NCBI RefSeq assembly: GCF_025340265.1
Contig: NZ_CP022707.1
Location: 62,001 to 126,000, forward strand
Reading direction: 5' to 3'
Length of the DNA stretch: 64,000 nt
DNA from: Novosphingobium sp. 9
Lineage (GTDB): Bacteria; Pseudomonadota; Alphaproteobacteria; Sphingomonadales; Sphingomonadaceae
Shown: one piece after another, positions 18,929-27,539 of the stretch
Layout of the letters: each line of letters begins with the position of its first letter
Numbering within the stretch: the first letter of the stretch is position 1
Made by a program: the position numbers and the translations under genes
Notes under the pieces: model-generated
What the model saw: the letters and a program-made list of their open reading frames with translations, nothing else
Told to the model about the DNA's origin: nothing
The model's database searches: none

Positions 18929-19780
18929 TTACCCCAGCGCGGCATCCAGCATCTTCGCAAGGCGCAGGCCCGCCTGCTGGATGCGCTTGTCGACGACCGG
19001 GATCGTCTGCTCGATCGCCGCATTGGTCCAGACGATCTTCTGGGGTTCCTTGCTGCCGCAGGGCAGCTTGCCGCCGAAGGCCAGCGGATAGAGCACGTCG
19101 CGGCTGATCTCGTAGCTTTCGCGGGCCCAGTCCTCGGGCGTACCGCCCGACATTTCGGCCCTCTCGGCCTTGCTGTAAACGCGCACGAGCGGCGGGCGGG
19201 CCGAGGTGATTGCGCGCTCGGCCAGCGTGGTGTCCCAGATCGAGTGGAGGTTGCGGCCCGGCGCATCGCCGTACTGCGCCTTCACGGTATTGCCGCCCAG
19301 ATCCTCGTTCTCCCCCACATGGAGCGGCTGGTGCACGTCGCCCACGAAGTGGACCACGAACGAGAGCGCTTCAAGGCGGAGCACCGGCGCCAGCTTACGG
19401 TCGGCGAGCAGCTTCTCGTTGCGCGCGATCTGCGCGGTGACGCACGTACCGTCGCGGCAGTTGGCCTTGATGTCGAAGGTGCCGCAGACCGGCTGGTCCT
19501 GATAGTGCCACGAACTCTGGAAAGCCCAGCGCCCCTTCTCGCCCTTGATGCAGTCCGGCCAGGTGGCCACCTTGTCGATCGAGGTCATCGCGCATTCGGG
19601 CGTATCGAGCCCGGACTGCGACTTCATCAGCCGCTGGATCGCCGCGCGGGTCGCAGGCTTGACGTTGGCCATCGCGATCTCACCCACGGTGGCATGGCCG
19701 AGATAGCCCCAGGCCATGGCAGGCGTCGCGAGCGAGGAGAAGCCGACGAGCGCGGCCATGAGCAGAAGGAAACGACGCAT
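18929..19780 (-). CDS. S1/P1 nuclease
   Basis: A 283-residue secreted, trinuclear-zinc nuclease acting on single-stranded nucleic acid and 3'-nucleotides. The signal peptide ends at A-M-A, leaving an N-terminal Trp (W-G-Y-L-G-H) whose amino group binds zinc in this family. Further ligands are in H-F-V-G-D-V-H-Q-P-L-H and G-G-N, with L-H-S-I-W-D. Six cysteines may form disulfides in the periplasm. It is 7 bases downstream of the glutathione S-transferase gene on the same strand, so probably co-transcribed. Confidence 0.92.
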   Translation of the reverse strand: MRRFLLLMAALVGFSSLATPAMAWGYLGHATVGEIAMANVKPATRAAIQRLMKSQSGLDTPECAMTSIDKVATWPDCIKGEKGRWAFQSSWHYQDQPVCGTFDIKANCRDGTCVTAQIARNEKLLADRKLAPVLRLEALSFVVHFVGDVHQPLHVGENEDLGGNTVKAQYGDAPGRNLHSIWDTTLAERAITSARPPLVRVYSKAERAEMSGGTPEDWARESYEISRDVLYPLAFGGKLPCGSKEPQKIVWTNAAIEQTIPVVDKRIQQAGLRLAKMLDAALG

Positions 19781-19787
19781 CGGGGGC

Positions 19788-20452
19788 TTACCTCACCGGA
19801 GTTTCATATTGTTCGATCACCCAGTCCTCGGACTCGGCGGCAGAGATCCAGGCCTGCGTCCAGTCATGCTCCCACACCGCCTGCATATAGGCCTGCGCAA
19901 AGCCGGGCACACCGATGCCGTAAGTCAGGAAGCGGCTGACGACGGGGGCATAGATCAGGTCCGCCGCGCCGAAGGTACCGAACAGGAACGGGCCGCCCTG
20001 CCCAAAGCGCGCCCGCGCCTCGGCCCAGAGCTGGAGGATGCGCACGATATCGGCGCGCACCTCGTCGTCGATCCCCTGCAGCGTCACGCGGGCGCGGATG
20101 TTCATCGGCAGCGCGCGGCGCAGCGGCAGATAGCCTGCGTGCATTTCCGCCACCATCGAACGCGCCATCGCGCGGGCGGCATCGTCCTTGGGCCAGAAGC
20201 GTTCGCGCCCGACCTTGTCGGCGAGGTATTCGATGATCGCCAGGCTGTCCCACACCACCGCCTCGCCGTCCCACAGGATCGGCACCTTCCCCTGCGAGGG
20301 GCGAGATCGCCCGAGGCGCGCTTGCGCTCCTCCCAGTCGTCGCCCAGGATCGGGACGGTGATTTCCTCGAAGGCGAGGCCCGACTGCTTGCACGCCAGCC
20401 AGCCGCGCAACGACCAGCTCGAATAGTTCTTGTTGCCGATAATCAGCTTCAC
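19788..20452 (-). CDS. Glutathione S-transferase (reading frame broken by apparent 1-base loss)
   Basis: A thioredoxin-fold GST of about 221 residues. The N-terminus M-K-L-I-I-G-N-K-N-Y-S-S-W-S-L-R-G-W starts at 20452. The conserved Q-G-K-V-P-I-L-W and D-S-L-A-I-I-E-Y-L glutathione-site motifs, and the helical C-domain, follow in another frame. The shift falls at a G4 run (20298-20301). Adding one G (one C on the coding strand) joins A-S-G-D-L-A-P to S-Q-G-K-V-P without loss. Both halves are well conserved, so a sequencing error is more likely than a dead gene. Zeta- or omega-like class is uncertain. Confidence 0.8.
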
Positions 20453-20562
20453 GCGCGTCCCCAGTGTTCAGGTCTTGCGGTTGGTTCCGTTACAGGAGCA
20501 AGGGCCTAGAAGCTGGGGGCGGGCGTGTCGAGTGTTCGTGATCCGGAGTCTTGGCTAAGTAC

Positions 20563-20688
20563 GCCTCCTGCATCCGCAGGAGGCTTGCGGCACCGGCCCA
20601 CGCCCCCACCCACCACCCGGTTCAGGATACTCTCGTCGGGTGGTGGGTGAGGGCGTGGGCCGGTGCCGCATTCGAGCGTCAGCTCGAA
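20563..20688. repeat. Three consecutive hairpins, including copy 2 of the long-hairpin family
   Basis: The 245-base gap between the PiT gene end and the GST start holds three hairpins. They are 20563-20584 (perfect 9-base arms GCCTCCTGC and GCAGGAGGC, loop ATCC), 20586-20670 (33-base arms with one mismatch, 19-base loop) and 20671-20688 (7-base arms TTCGAGC and GCTCGAA). The middle one matches the element at 4540-4622 in arm plan (GGCACCGGCCC to CCACCC) and in loop bases. On the minus strand the block follows the PiT stop, as the first copy follows fadB. Confidence 0.85.
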
Positions 20689-20697
20689 CAAGAACAA

Positions 20698-21699
20698 TCA
20701 AAACAACCGCGTGATCTCGAAGAACAGCGCGCCGACCACGGCGCTGGCGGGGATCGTCACCACCCAGGCGACGATCACGCGGCTGGCGACCGACCAGCGC
20801 ACGGCGCTGGCGCGGCGCGCGGCGCCGGTGCCGACGACCGAGCCGGTGATGGCATGGGTGGTCGAAACCGGAATGCCCATCGCACTGGCGCCGAACACCA
20901 CGATTGCGCCCGCCGACGAAGCGCAGAAGCCCGAGTGATGGTTCAGCTTGGTGAGCTTCGATCCCATCGTCTTGATGATCTTCCAGCCGCCCGACAGCGT
21001 GCCCAGCGAAATCGCGCAATAGCACGAGATCACCACCCATTCGGGAACGTGGAACGCGCCCTGCATATGGTCGGTGGAATAGAGCAGCACGGCGATGACG
21101 CCCATCGTCTTTTGCGCATCGTTGCCGCCATGGCTGATCGAATAGGCGGCGGACGAGAACAGGTGCAGCACCTTGAACACCGAGTTTGCACCGCGCGGGG
21201 TGAAGCCCTTGAACATCCACGCGGTCAGCAGCATCAGCGCCATGGCGATGATGAAGCCCAGGATCGGCGAGGCGACGATGGCGATCAGCGTCTTGATCGT
21301 GCCCGAGCTTTCGACAACGCCGGGACCGGCAGCGGCTATCCCTGCACCGATCAGCCCACCGATCAGCGCGTGGCTGGAGGACGAAGGGATGCCCTTGATC
21401 CAGGTCACGACATTCCAGAACATCGCACCGACCAGCGCGCCGAACACCACGGCGGGCGTCACCGCATCGACGTTGATGATCCCCTTGCCGACCGTCTCGG
21501 CGACATGGAGGCCGACGAACCAGTAGGCCGCGAAGTTGCCCGCAGCGGCGAACAGCACCGCCAGCACCGGCGAGAGCAGGCGCGTGGCGACCACCGTGGC
21601 GATGGCATTGGCCGCATCGTGCAGGCCGTTGAGAAAGTCGAACGCCAGCGCGAGCGCGACAAGGCCGATCAGCAGCGGAAAGGCAAGGCTGTGGTCCAT
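20698..21699 (-). CDS. pit: PiT-family inorganic phosphate transporter
   Basis: A 333-residue inner-membrane phosphate permease, usually metal-phosphate:proton symport. Two copies of the family signature are visible: D-F-L-N-G-L-H-D-A-A-N-A-I-A-T in the N-terminal half and S-H-G-G-N-D-A-Q-K-T-M-G in the C-terminal half, with about ten hydrophobic helices. It starts 16 bases after the NUDIX-DUF47 gene. DUF47 proteins are known PiT partners, so the two probably form one low-affinity phosphate uptake unit. Confidence 0.95.
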   Translation of the reverse strand: MDHSLAFPLLIGLVALALAFDFLNGLHDAANAIATVVATRLLSPVLAVLFAAAGNFAAYWFVGLHVAETVGKGIINVDAVTPAVVFGALVGAMFWNVVTWIKGIPSSSSHALIGGLIGAGIAAAGPGVVESSGTIKTLIAIVASPILGFIIAMALMLLTAWMFKGFTPRGANSVFKVLHLFSSAAYSISHGGNDAQKTMGVIAVLLYSTDHMQGAFHVPEWVVISCYCAISLGTLSGGWKIIKTMGSKLTKLNHHSGFCASSAGAIVVFGASAMGIPVSTTHAITGSVVGTGAARRASAVRWSVASRVIVAWVVTIPASAVVGALFFEITRLF

Positions 21700-21715
21700 G
21701 GGAGGTCCGCCGCCG

Positions 21716-22840
21716 TCAGGCGTGATCGATCACGAGACCGTCGATCTCGTTCGCCAGATCCTCGAAGCGGTCGACCACGCGCTCCAGCCGCTTGAACATC
21801 TCCTGACGGACGATGAACTGCAGCGGATCGCCGCCCTGGCTGGCCTGGAAGATACGCTTGAGGCCCGTCTCGTGGATCGAATCCGCATGGCCTTCCATGC
21901 GCACGAGGCGCTCGGTCAGCTCGTGCAGGCGATGGGCGTTGTCGGCGATCTTGCGCAGCAGCGGCATCGCTTCGGCAGCGACGCGCGCGGCCTCGACGAT
22001 GATCGCGGCCATGTCGCGCATCTCGGGCTCGAACTCGGTCACGTCATAGAGGTTCACCGCGCCCGCCACCTGCTGCATCTCGTCGATGGCATCGTCCATC
22101 GTCGAGATCAGGTCCGAGATCGCCGAACGGTCGAACGGCGTCAGGAAGGTGCGGCGCACCGTCTGGAGCACTTCGCGGGTGACGTTATCGGCGTCATGCT
22201 CGCGCTCCTCGATCTCGCGGATATGCTGCGCGCGGCCCGGACCGCCCTGCATCAGGCGGGCGAGCGCATCGGCACCGGCAACCAGCGTCTGCGACTGCTG
22301 CTCGAACAGATCGAAGAAATTGCCCTGCTGCGGCAGCAGCTTCTGGAACCAGGCAAACATCGTATTGACCCCTGTCTTGTCGGCCATCGCTCCGAAGAAG
22401 CGGGCAGGACTTGTGGCGGCGCGGAATTCGCGCGCGCCGAACGAACGGATGAGCGCGCGCAGGTCTTCCTCGTCGACCGCTTCGGCCGCCTGCGCCATCG
22501 TGAACCAGCGACGTTCGCGCTGGTGCTGCTCTTCCCAGGTATCGAGTTCCTCGGTCACGGCGAAGGGGAAGACATCGACGTCCGCCCACACCGACGCGCC
22601 CGAATCGCGGCGCTTGCGATAGCGGAACGAGCCCAGCGGCGTCGGGCACACCGCGCCCAGCACCCCTGCCTCTTCCAGCGCTTCCGCCTCGGCCGCAGCA
22701 TGGGGCGACAGGCCCTTCATCAGACCGCCCTTGGGCAGCACCCAGCGCCCCGTGCCGCGCGATGTCACCAGCAGGATGCGCACCGGCGCATCGATACCGG
22801 GACCGGTCGCGCGATAGGGCAGCACCGCGATCTGACGCAT
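21716..22840 (-). CDS. NUDIX hydrolase fused in frame to a DUF47 (PhoU-like) domain
   Basis: One uninterrupted 374-residue frame. Residues 1-150 are a NUDIX domain with P-K-G-G-L-M-K-G and E-A-L-E-E-A-G-V, a variant NUDIX box resembling the P-K-G-W-P-M-K-G type of alphaproteobacteria and diphosphoinositol/dinucleoside polyphosphate hydrolases. The first acidic box residue is replaced by Ser. From about residue 161 a complete DUF47 protein follows (M-F-A-W-F-Q-K-L-L-P, then long helices with D-D-A-I-D-E-M), an accessory of PiT permeases. No stop lies between the domains in this frame, and neither alternative frame stops before the DUF47 start. An internal ATG at 22360 with AGGGG upstream could also yield DUF47 alone. 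AAGG upstream supports the 22840 start. The pit gene follows. Confidence 0.82.
   Translation of the reverse strand: MRQIAVLPYRATGPGIDAPVRILLVTSRGTGRWVLPKGGLMKGLSPHAAAEAEALEEAGVLGAVCPTPLGSFRYRKRRDSGASVWADVDVFPFAVTEELDTWEEQHQRERRWFTMAQAAEAVDEEDLRALIRSFGAREFRAATSPARFFGAMADKTGVNTMFAWFQKLLPQQGNFFDLFEQQSQTLVAGADALARLMQGGPGRAQHIREIEEREHDADNVTREVLQTVRRTFLTPFDRSAISDLISTMDDAIDEMQQVAGAVNLYDVTEFEPEMRDMAAIIVEAARVAAEAMPLLRKIADNAHRLHELTERLVRMEGHADSIHETGLKRIFQASQGGDPLQFIVRQEMFKRLERVVDRFEDLANEIDGLVIDHA
22358..22376 (-). promoter_or_regulatory. Internal ribosome-binding site and start of the DUF47 domain
   Basis: On the minus strand GACAGGGG (22369-22376) stands eight bases before ATG (22358-22360), in frame with the NUDIX-DUF47 protein and exactly where stand-alone DUF47 proteins begin (M-F-A-W-F). 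This allows a separate 214-residue DUF47 product from the same mRNA. Whether both forms are made is not shown. Confidence 0.6.
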
Positions 22841-22850
22841 CGCCATCGCC

Positions 22851-23507
22851 TTACAGCTCCGAGTCGCCCAGCACCGCCGCGCGCAGGGCCTCGATGCCGA
22901 GCCCCTTTTCCGAGGAGGTGACATGGACCTGCGGATAGGCGGCGGAGTGCTTGCGCGCCTCTGCCACGGTCGCGGCATAGACCGCGTCCAGCTCGGTCGC
23001 CTTGATCTTGTCAGCCTTCGTCAGGACGATGCGATAGGTCGCCGCCGACTGGTCGAGCATTTCCATCATGTCGGCATCGACCGGCTTGATGCCGTGGCGC
23101 GCGTCCACCAGCAGCAACGTGCGCTTGAGCACCACGCGGCCGCGCAGGAAATCGCGCACCAGACGGCGCCACTTCTCGACGACGGCGGGCGGCGCCTTGG
23201 CAAAGCCGTAGCCGGGCATGTCGACGAGGCGGAACTGCAAGGGCTCGCCCACGTCGAAGAAGTTCAGCTCCTGCGTGCGGCCCGGCGTCACCGAGGTACG
23301 CGCGATCGCCTTGCGCCCGGTCAGCGCGTTCAGCAGCGAGGACTTGCCGACGTTAGAGCGACCGCAGAACGCAATCTCCGGCACCGTGGGATCGGGCAGG
23401 AACTGCAACTGCGGCGCGCTCCTCAGGAACGTCACCGGCCCGGAAAAGAGCTTGCGTGCGCGTTCCTGAAGTTCGCCGTTATCGTCTGGGTTGAAGTTAT
23501 CCATCAT
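22851..23507 (-). CDS. engB: Ribosome-biogenesis GTPase YihA/YsxC (EngB)
   Basis: A 218-residue TRAFAC GTPase needed for large ribosomal subunit assembly. Switch and nucleotide motifs are complete: G1 G-R-S-N-V-G-K-S-S, G2-region T-S-V-T-P-G-R-T, G3 D-M-P-G and G4 T-K-A-D, with C-terminal S-S-E-K-G G5. The ATG-ATG pair at 23507/23504 is taken as the start; the upstream frame is non-homologous and overlaps the yidC end. It lies between yidC and the NUDIX-DUF47 gene in one minus-strand run. Confidence 0.95.
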   Translation of the reverse strand: MMDNFNPDDNGELQERARKLFSGPVTFLRSAPQLQFLPDPTVPEIAFCGRSNVGKSSLLNALTGRKAIARTSVTPGRTQELNFFDVGEPLQFRLVDMPGYGFAKAPPAVVEKWRRLVRDFLRGRVVLKRTLLLVDARHGIKPVDADMMEMLDQSAATYRIVLTKADKIKATELDAVYAATVAEARKHSAAYPQVHVTSSEKGLGIEALRAAVLGDSEL

Positions 23508-23526
23508 CTGTACTGCCCCGGCCCGA

Positions 23527-25293
23527 TCAGGCCTTGGCGCCCTTCTTGGCCTTGGCGGTCTCGGCATCCTGCTTCGCCTGCGCCTTCAACTGCGGATGGC
23601 GGCTGTAGAGATACTTCTGCTGGGCGATCGTCAGGATGTTCGAGGTGATCCAGTAGAGCAGCAGGCCCGCAGGATACGGCGCCATCACGAACATCATGAA
23701 CCACGGCATCAGGTTGAAGATCTGCTGCTGCGCGGGGTCCATCTGCGTCGGGTTCAGGCGGAACTGCAGGAACATCGTCACGCCCAGCAGCAGCGCCAGG
23801 ATACCGATGCCGAGGTAGGCCGGCGGGTCGAACGGGATCAGGCCGAACAGGTTGATGATGTGCAGTGGATCGGGCGCCGAAAGATCCTTGATCCACAGCA
23901 CGAAGGGCTGGTGGCGCATTTCGATCGACAGCGTCAGCGTCTTGTAGAGCGCGAAGAACACCGGGATCTGCAGGAACATCGGCAGACAGCCGGCGAGCGG
24001 ATTGACGCCCTCCTGCTTGTAGAGCTGCATGATCTCCTGCTGCTGGCGCGCCTTGTCGTCCTTGTAGCGCTCCTGGATCGCCTTCATCTTCGGCTGGATC
24101 GCGCGCATCGCCGCCATCGAGGCGAAACCGCGCTGGGCGATCGGGAACATCACGCCGCGCACGATCAGCGTCAGCAGGATGATTGCCACGCCGAAGTTGC
24201 TGACCATGTGGAACAGGCTGTTGAGCAGCCAGAAGATCGGCTTCTCGAACCAGCGGAACCAGCCCCAGTCGATCGACAGGTCGAAGTTGGTCAGCCCCTG
24301 CTTCTCGTAGGCGGCCAAGACGTCATATTCCTTGGCGCCCGCGAACAGCTTGGTGGTACGCGACAGGCTCTGGCCCGGCTGCAACACGCTCTGGTCGTAG
24401 ACGAGATCGGCGCGGAACAGGTCGTTGCCGAGCGCGCGGAACGAACCCGCCGCCTTGGCATCGACAGGCGCGACAACGCTCATCCAGTAGACGTCGGTGA
24501 AGCCGATCCAGTTGGTCTGGCCTGCTTCCTTCACCTGCTGGGCGGCAACCACGTCCTTGTAGTTGGTGCCGAAGCTGACCGAACCGTCATAGGCGCCGAT
24601 CGGCCCGGCATGAACCTGCCAGCTGTCGAGGCTGGCGGTCAGGTCGGTGCGGTTGACCAGCGCGAAGGGCTGGACCTGCAGCGGACCGCCCGCGCGGTTG
24701 GCGACGGTCTGCGTGGCCGTGATCAGGTAGTTGTCGTCGATCTTGAGCGTGATGCCGAAGGTCTGGCCGCGACCGTTGTCCCAGGTCAGCGTCACCGGGG
24801 TCTGCGGCGTCAGCTTGGCACCGGCCGGAACCGTCCAGAGGGTGTCGCCGGTGGGGGTGGTGCCGGCAGCGCCGACCCAGCCGAACTGCGCGAACTCCTG
24901 CGCGGGCGTGCCGGCAGGCGAATAGATGCGCACAGGGCCGGAATTCTTCTCGACGGTTTCGCGGTGACGGTTGAGCACGAGATCGTCGATCACCGCGCCC
25001 TTCAGGTTCACCGAACCCGAAACGCCAGGCGCCGAAATCGGCAGGCGCGGGCCGGTGGCCAGCTCGGTCTTGAGATCCTTCGCCTCAAGCGCCTGATCGG
25101 CAGCATCGCGGATGCCGCCTTCACGGGTGGGCTTGATCGCGCTGGCCGCCGCTGCCGGGTCTGCCACCTGCTGCTCGGCGACCTTCGCGGGCACCTTGGG
25201 CTGCGGGTAGAAGTAGTTCATCCCGTACTGAGATCCGAACAGCACGAGCACTGTCAGCAGTGCCGCAAGGATCATGTTGCGCTGATTGTTCAC
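23527..25293 (-). CDS. yidC: Membrane protein insertase YidC
   Basis: A 588-residue inner-membrane insertase/chaperone that works with or without SecYEG. The N-terminal anchor (I-L-A-A-L-L-T-V-L-V-L-F-G) is followed by a large periplasmic beta domain (about residues 60-340) and the conserved insertase core: Q-R-G-F-A-S-M-A-A-M with its groove Arg-containing helix, A-G-C-L-P-M-F-L-Q-I-P-V-F-F-A-L-Y, and further helices. It ends with a Lys-rich tail that could contact the ribosome. The start is taken as GTG at 25293 with AGGAAG upstream. Gene order rpmH-rnpA-yidD-yidC is the classical one. Confidence 0.95.
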   Translation of the reverse strand: MNNQRNMILAALLTVLVLFGSQYGMNYFYPQPKVPAKVAEQQVADPAAAASAIKPTREGGIRDAADQALEAKDLKTELATGPRLPISAPGVSGSVNLKGAVIDDLVLNRHRETVEKNSGPVRIYSPAGTPAQEFAQFGWVGAAGTTPTGDTLWTVPAGAKLTPQTPVTLTWDNGRGQTFGITLKIDDNYLITATQTVANRAGGPLQVQPFALVNRTDLTASLDSWQVHAGPIGAYDGSVSFGTNYKDVVAAQQVKEAGQTNWIGFTDVYWMSVVAPVDAKAAGSFRALGNDLFRADLVYDQSVLQPGQSLSRTTKLFAGAKEYDVLAAYEKQGLTNFDLSIDWGWFRWFEKPIFWLLNSLFHMVSNFGVAIILLTLIVRGVMFPIAQRGFASMAAMRAIQPKMKAIQERYKDDKARQQQEIMQLYKQEGVNPLAGCLPMFLQIPVFFALYKTLTLSIEMRHQPFVLWIKDLSAPDPLHIINLFGLIPFDPPAYLGIGILALLLGVTMFLQFRLNPTQMDPAQQQIFNLMPWFMMFVMAPYPAGLLLYWITSNILTIAQQKYLYSRHPQLKAQAKQDAETAKAKKGAKA

Positions 25294-25384
25294 CGAGGGT
25301 CGCTTCCTGTCGTCTTCGATCCGTCGCGGACCGCAAGAAACGCAGGCCGCATCCACTCAATCGTCTATGTATAGGGGCGCAAGG

Positions 25385-25642
25385 TCAGTCCGGCACGGGA
25401 TCGTGGCCGCACCCGCCCCAGGGTTGGCAGCGCAATATACGCCAGAACGCCAGCCATCCACCCTTAATCGCACCATGGCGGCGGACTGCCTCAATCGCGT
25501 ACTGCGAGCAGGAGGGCGTATAGCGGCAGGTCGGCGGCATCAGGCGCGAAGGACCCAGCTGCCAGGCCCGCGCGATGCCGATCAGCAGCAGCCCCGGAAG
25601 CCGCCGCACAAAGGCAAGGCTGCGGGCTGTCACGGGTTTCAC
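25385..25642 (-). CDS. yidD: Membrane protein insertion efficiency factor YidD
   Basis: An 85-residue YidD protein that assists YidC-dependent insertion at the inner membrane. It shows the family core [14 protein letters not shown] and the C-terminal R-C-x-P-W-G-G-x-G-x-D-P-V-P, with an N-terminal amphipathic or membrane-associated helix. The start overlaps the rnpA stop by ATGA. About 90 bases separate it from yidC. Confidence 0.95.
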   Translation of the reverse strand: MKPVTARSLAFVRRLPGLLLIGIARAWQLGPSRLMPPTCRYTPSCSQYAIEAVRRHGAIKGGWLAFWRILRCQPWGGCGHDPVPD

Positions 25643-26100
25643 CGCGTGCCGTCCACGCCAGCTGTCGGCGTCGGTTTGCCCGAGTTCTGCGCAGGCTTGC
25701 CGCCGCCGGGGCGCTTTCCGCCTCCCGAACGCTTGCCCGAAGGATGCCGGCGCGGCGGATCGCCCTTGCCCGCCTGCGCGCGGGACAGCGCCATCAGCAG
25801 CTCCTCGCGCAGCAGCGCAAAGTCACGCTCGATGCCCGATTCGCGCCCGATCAGCACATGATCGGTATTCGCCAGACCATGCGCAGGCAGTATCTCGCGC
25901 ACCAGCGCCCGCAGCCGCCGCTTCATGCGATTGCGCACGACGGCGTTGCCGATCTTCTTGGTGACGGTGAACCCGACGCGCATCCCCTGCCCGCCGTTGG
26001 GATAGGCCAGCAGCACGAAGCCCGCCCGCGCGACTCGCAAGCCCCGATTCGCGGCGACGAAATCGGCGCGGCGGGTCATCGTGGCGTAAGGCGCGGTCAT
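25639..26100 (-). CDS. rnpA: Ribonuclease P protein component
   Basis: A 153-residue RNase P protein subunit for tRNA 5'-end maturation. The core has the basic signature [17 protein letters not shown]. About 40 extra residues at the C-terminus are low complexity (Gly/Lys/Pro/Arg with G-G-G-K repeats), so the protein is longer than the usual 110-120. The Met at 26079 is an alternative start. It lies between rpmH and yidD. Confidence 0.93.
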   Translation of the reverse strand: MTAPYATMTRRADFVAANRGLRVARAGFVLLAYPNGGQGMRVGFTVTKKIGNAVVRNRMKRRLRALVREILPAHGLANTDHVLIGRESGIERDFALLREELLMALSRAQAGKGDPPRRHPSGKRSGGGKRPGGGKPAQNSGKPTPTAGVDGTR

Positions 26101-26255
26101 GGCCGGAGGCAGCTGCGAATCAGCGGGCGCGAATCAGCAGGGCCGGAAACGAGACCGACCCGCGCCGCCACTCCGGTTCGTCGCGCACGAAGCGCATCGA
26201 ACCCCGGAAAGGCAACGCGGGCCGGTATCATGACCAGCCCGGAGGCTGGCTGAAA

Positions 26256-26390
26256 TCAGGCCGAAAGCTTGCTGCGGCCGCGTGCACGACGGGCACGCAG
26301 AACCTTGCGGCCACCGACGGTCGCGGTGCGGGCGCGGAAGCCGTGACGGCGGGCGCGGACAAGGCGGCTGGGCTGGAAAGTGCGCTTCAT
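26256..26390 (-). CDS. rpmH: 50S ribosomal protein L34
   Basis: A 44-residue L34. It starts [20 protein letters not shown] and continues with [19 protein letters not shown], the invariant family pattern at full length. Very basic. It is the first gene of the rpmH-rnpA-yidD-yidC run, with a plausible sigma-70 promoter 64 bases upstream. Confidence 0.97.
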   Translation of the reverse strand: MKRTFQPSRLVRARRHGFRARTATVGGRKVLRARRARGRSKLSA

Positions 26391-26453
26391 GACAAACCTC
26401 GAAAAACGGATAACCTAGGCCACCCGTTTCGAGAGGCCGCTAAACAGACGGCG

Positions 26454-26482
26454 CGCTTACGCAAATCCGCCGGGAGAGTCAA
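26454..26482 (-). promoter_or_regulatory. Putative sigma-70 promoter of rpmH
   Basis: On the minus strand TTGACT (26477-26482) is followed after exactly 17 bases by TAAGCG (26454-26459), about 64 bases before the rpmH ATG. The -35 is five of six to consensus; the -10 is weaker. Position ahead of a ribosomal-protein gene supports it. Confidence 0.5.
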
Positions 26483-26623
26483 GGAAGCGTGCGAGGGGTC
26501 GGGGAGCACGACATGCGATCTCGCAGGAAAGCTCACGCGCACCGCTACGCCTGCCGACAGACACATGCAACCGGCCCCGGCAACTCTACCAATCATGCCC
26601 CGAGGCGATACGCGCGATGAAAC

Positions 26624-26650
26624 GGGATTCCCGCCTTCGCGGGAATGACG
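26624..26650. repeat. Single copy of the CGTCATTCCCGC repeat
   Basis: A lone unit (arms ATTCCCGC and GCGGGAAT around a short loop, ending in GACG) in the 297-base gap between rpmH and the ClpP-like gene. It matches the inverted pairs at 15548-15656 and 52961-53059 apart from one or two bases. Apart from this and the rpmH promoter I see nothing in the gap. Confidence 0.8.
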
Positions 26651-26687
26651 ACGGAAAAGAGATAGTGACGAGAGGCTCTCGTCGCCT

Positions 26688-27539
26688 TCAGCGCGCCAGC
26701 GCGAGGGTCGGGGCGCGCAGGACGCTGGCGTTCAGGCCCTTGGCAGGGGTGAGCATCACCCACTGGGCCATCTGCTCGGCGCCGAACCAGCGGGCCTGAT
26801 CGAAGCGCACCGAATTGGTCATCGCATAGAACGCGACGGCCTCGGCGCGGCTCATCCCCATTTCGCGGTAGTAATCGAGATAGCGACGGTTTTCAGGCGC
26901 GGTCAGCGGATAGTCCGCAGGCTCGCGACCCGAATCGTCCATCCACGAATGGACCGCGAACTCGGCACCGTGATCGGCAGCGCGGCGGGCGCCCGCCAGA
27001 AACAGTTCGACCCCGCCCGAGCGCACCGAGCCGCCGCGCGGCACATATGTCGCCATGCCCCTCGCGCGGATCATCCGGCCAAGGCGCAAGTTGGCGACGT
27101 CGTCCTCGGTACCGGGGCAGTCGATCATGTCGATCTCGGCAAGCCCCGGATGATCGCGCACCATCGCGGCGAACGCGGCAGGGCTGCGCGCGTCGGTCAC
27201 ATCGACCAGCGCGGCCCGTCGCGAATCGAGCACGCGGAACGGGCCGTAGCGGGCAATGCCACGCGGGATCGCGATGGGATTGTCGTAGTTCGGCGCGCCC
27301 AGCCCCGAATCGTAGGCGGCACTTCCGGGGGCTTTACCGCCAGGGTGCCCAACGCTCAGCAGCATCATACGCTCGCCGCCCGGCACGATGCGATCGGCAT
27401 CGAGATCGAGCGTTTCGTAAGCGATCACCGGCCCCTGGGGCTCCGCGTGCGCCACGCTGACTTCGGCATGCGCGGCGACAGCCCCCAAAGGGGCCGTACC
27501 GAGGGCCGAAAAGGCCAGAAGAGCGAAGCTGTAGCGCAT
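26688..27539 (-). CDS. Periplasmic protein resembling the ClpP/crotonase-fold COG3904 group
   Basis: A 283-residue exported protein with a signal peptide ending near A-A-H-A. The centre reads D-C-P-G-T-E-D-D, L-R-L-G-R-M-I-R-A-R-G-M-A-T-Y-V-P, S-G-G-V-E-L-F-L-A-G-A-R-R and F-A-V-H-S-W. This spacing is that of ClpP-like periplasmic proteins (S-P-G-G..., L-G-x-x-I-R-x-x-G, S-A-C/S-G-G nucleophile, V-H-S). The Ser of S-G-G and the His of V-H-S could be catalytic (inference). The first S-P-G-G is altered to C-P-G-T. No partner is obvious. It is transcribed toward the rpmH promoter region. Confidence 0.55.
   Translation of the reverse strand: MRYSFALLAFSALGTAPLGAVAAHAEVSVAHAEPQGPVIAYETLDLDADRIVPGGERMMLLSVGHPGGKAPGSAAYDSGLGAPNYDNPIAIPRGIARYGPFRVLDSRRAALVDVTDARSPAAFAAMVRDHPGLAEIDMIDCPGTEDDVANLRLGRMIRARGMATYVPRGGSVRSGGVELFLAGARRAADHGAEFAVHSWMDDSGREPADYPLTAPENRRYLDYYREMGMSRAEAVAFYAMTNSVRFDQARWFGAEQMAQWVMLTPAKGLNASVLRAPTLALAR

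Noticed and set aside
21716..22840. NUDIX-DUF47 fusion as a frameshift artefact
   Set aside because: Neither alternative frame has a stop near the junction, so a single base change would not yield two ordinary genes; kept as an open finding.
26256..26690. Chromosome origin next to rpmH
   Set aside because: No dnaA, dnaN or DnaA boxes (TTATCCACA type) are seen in the region.
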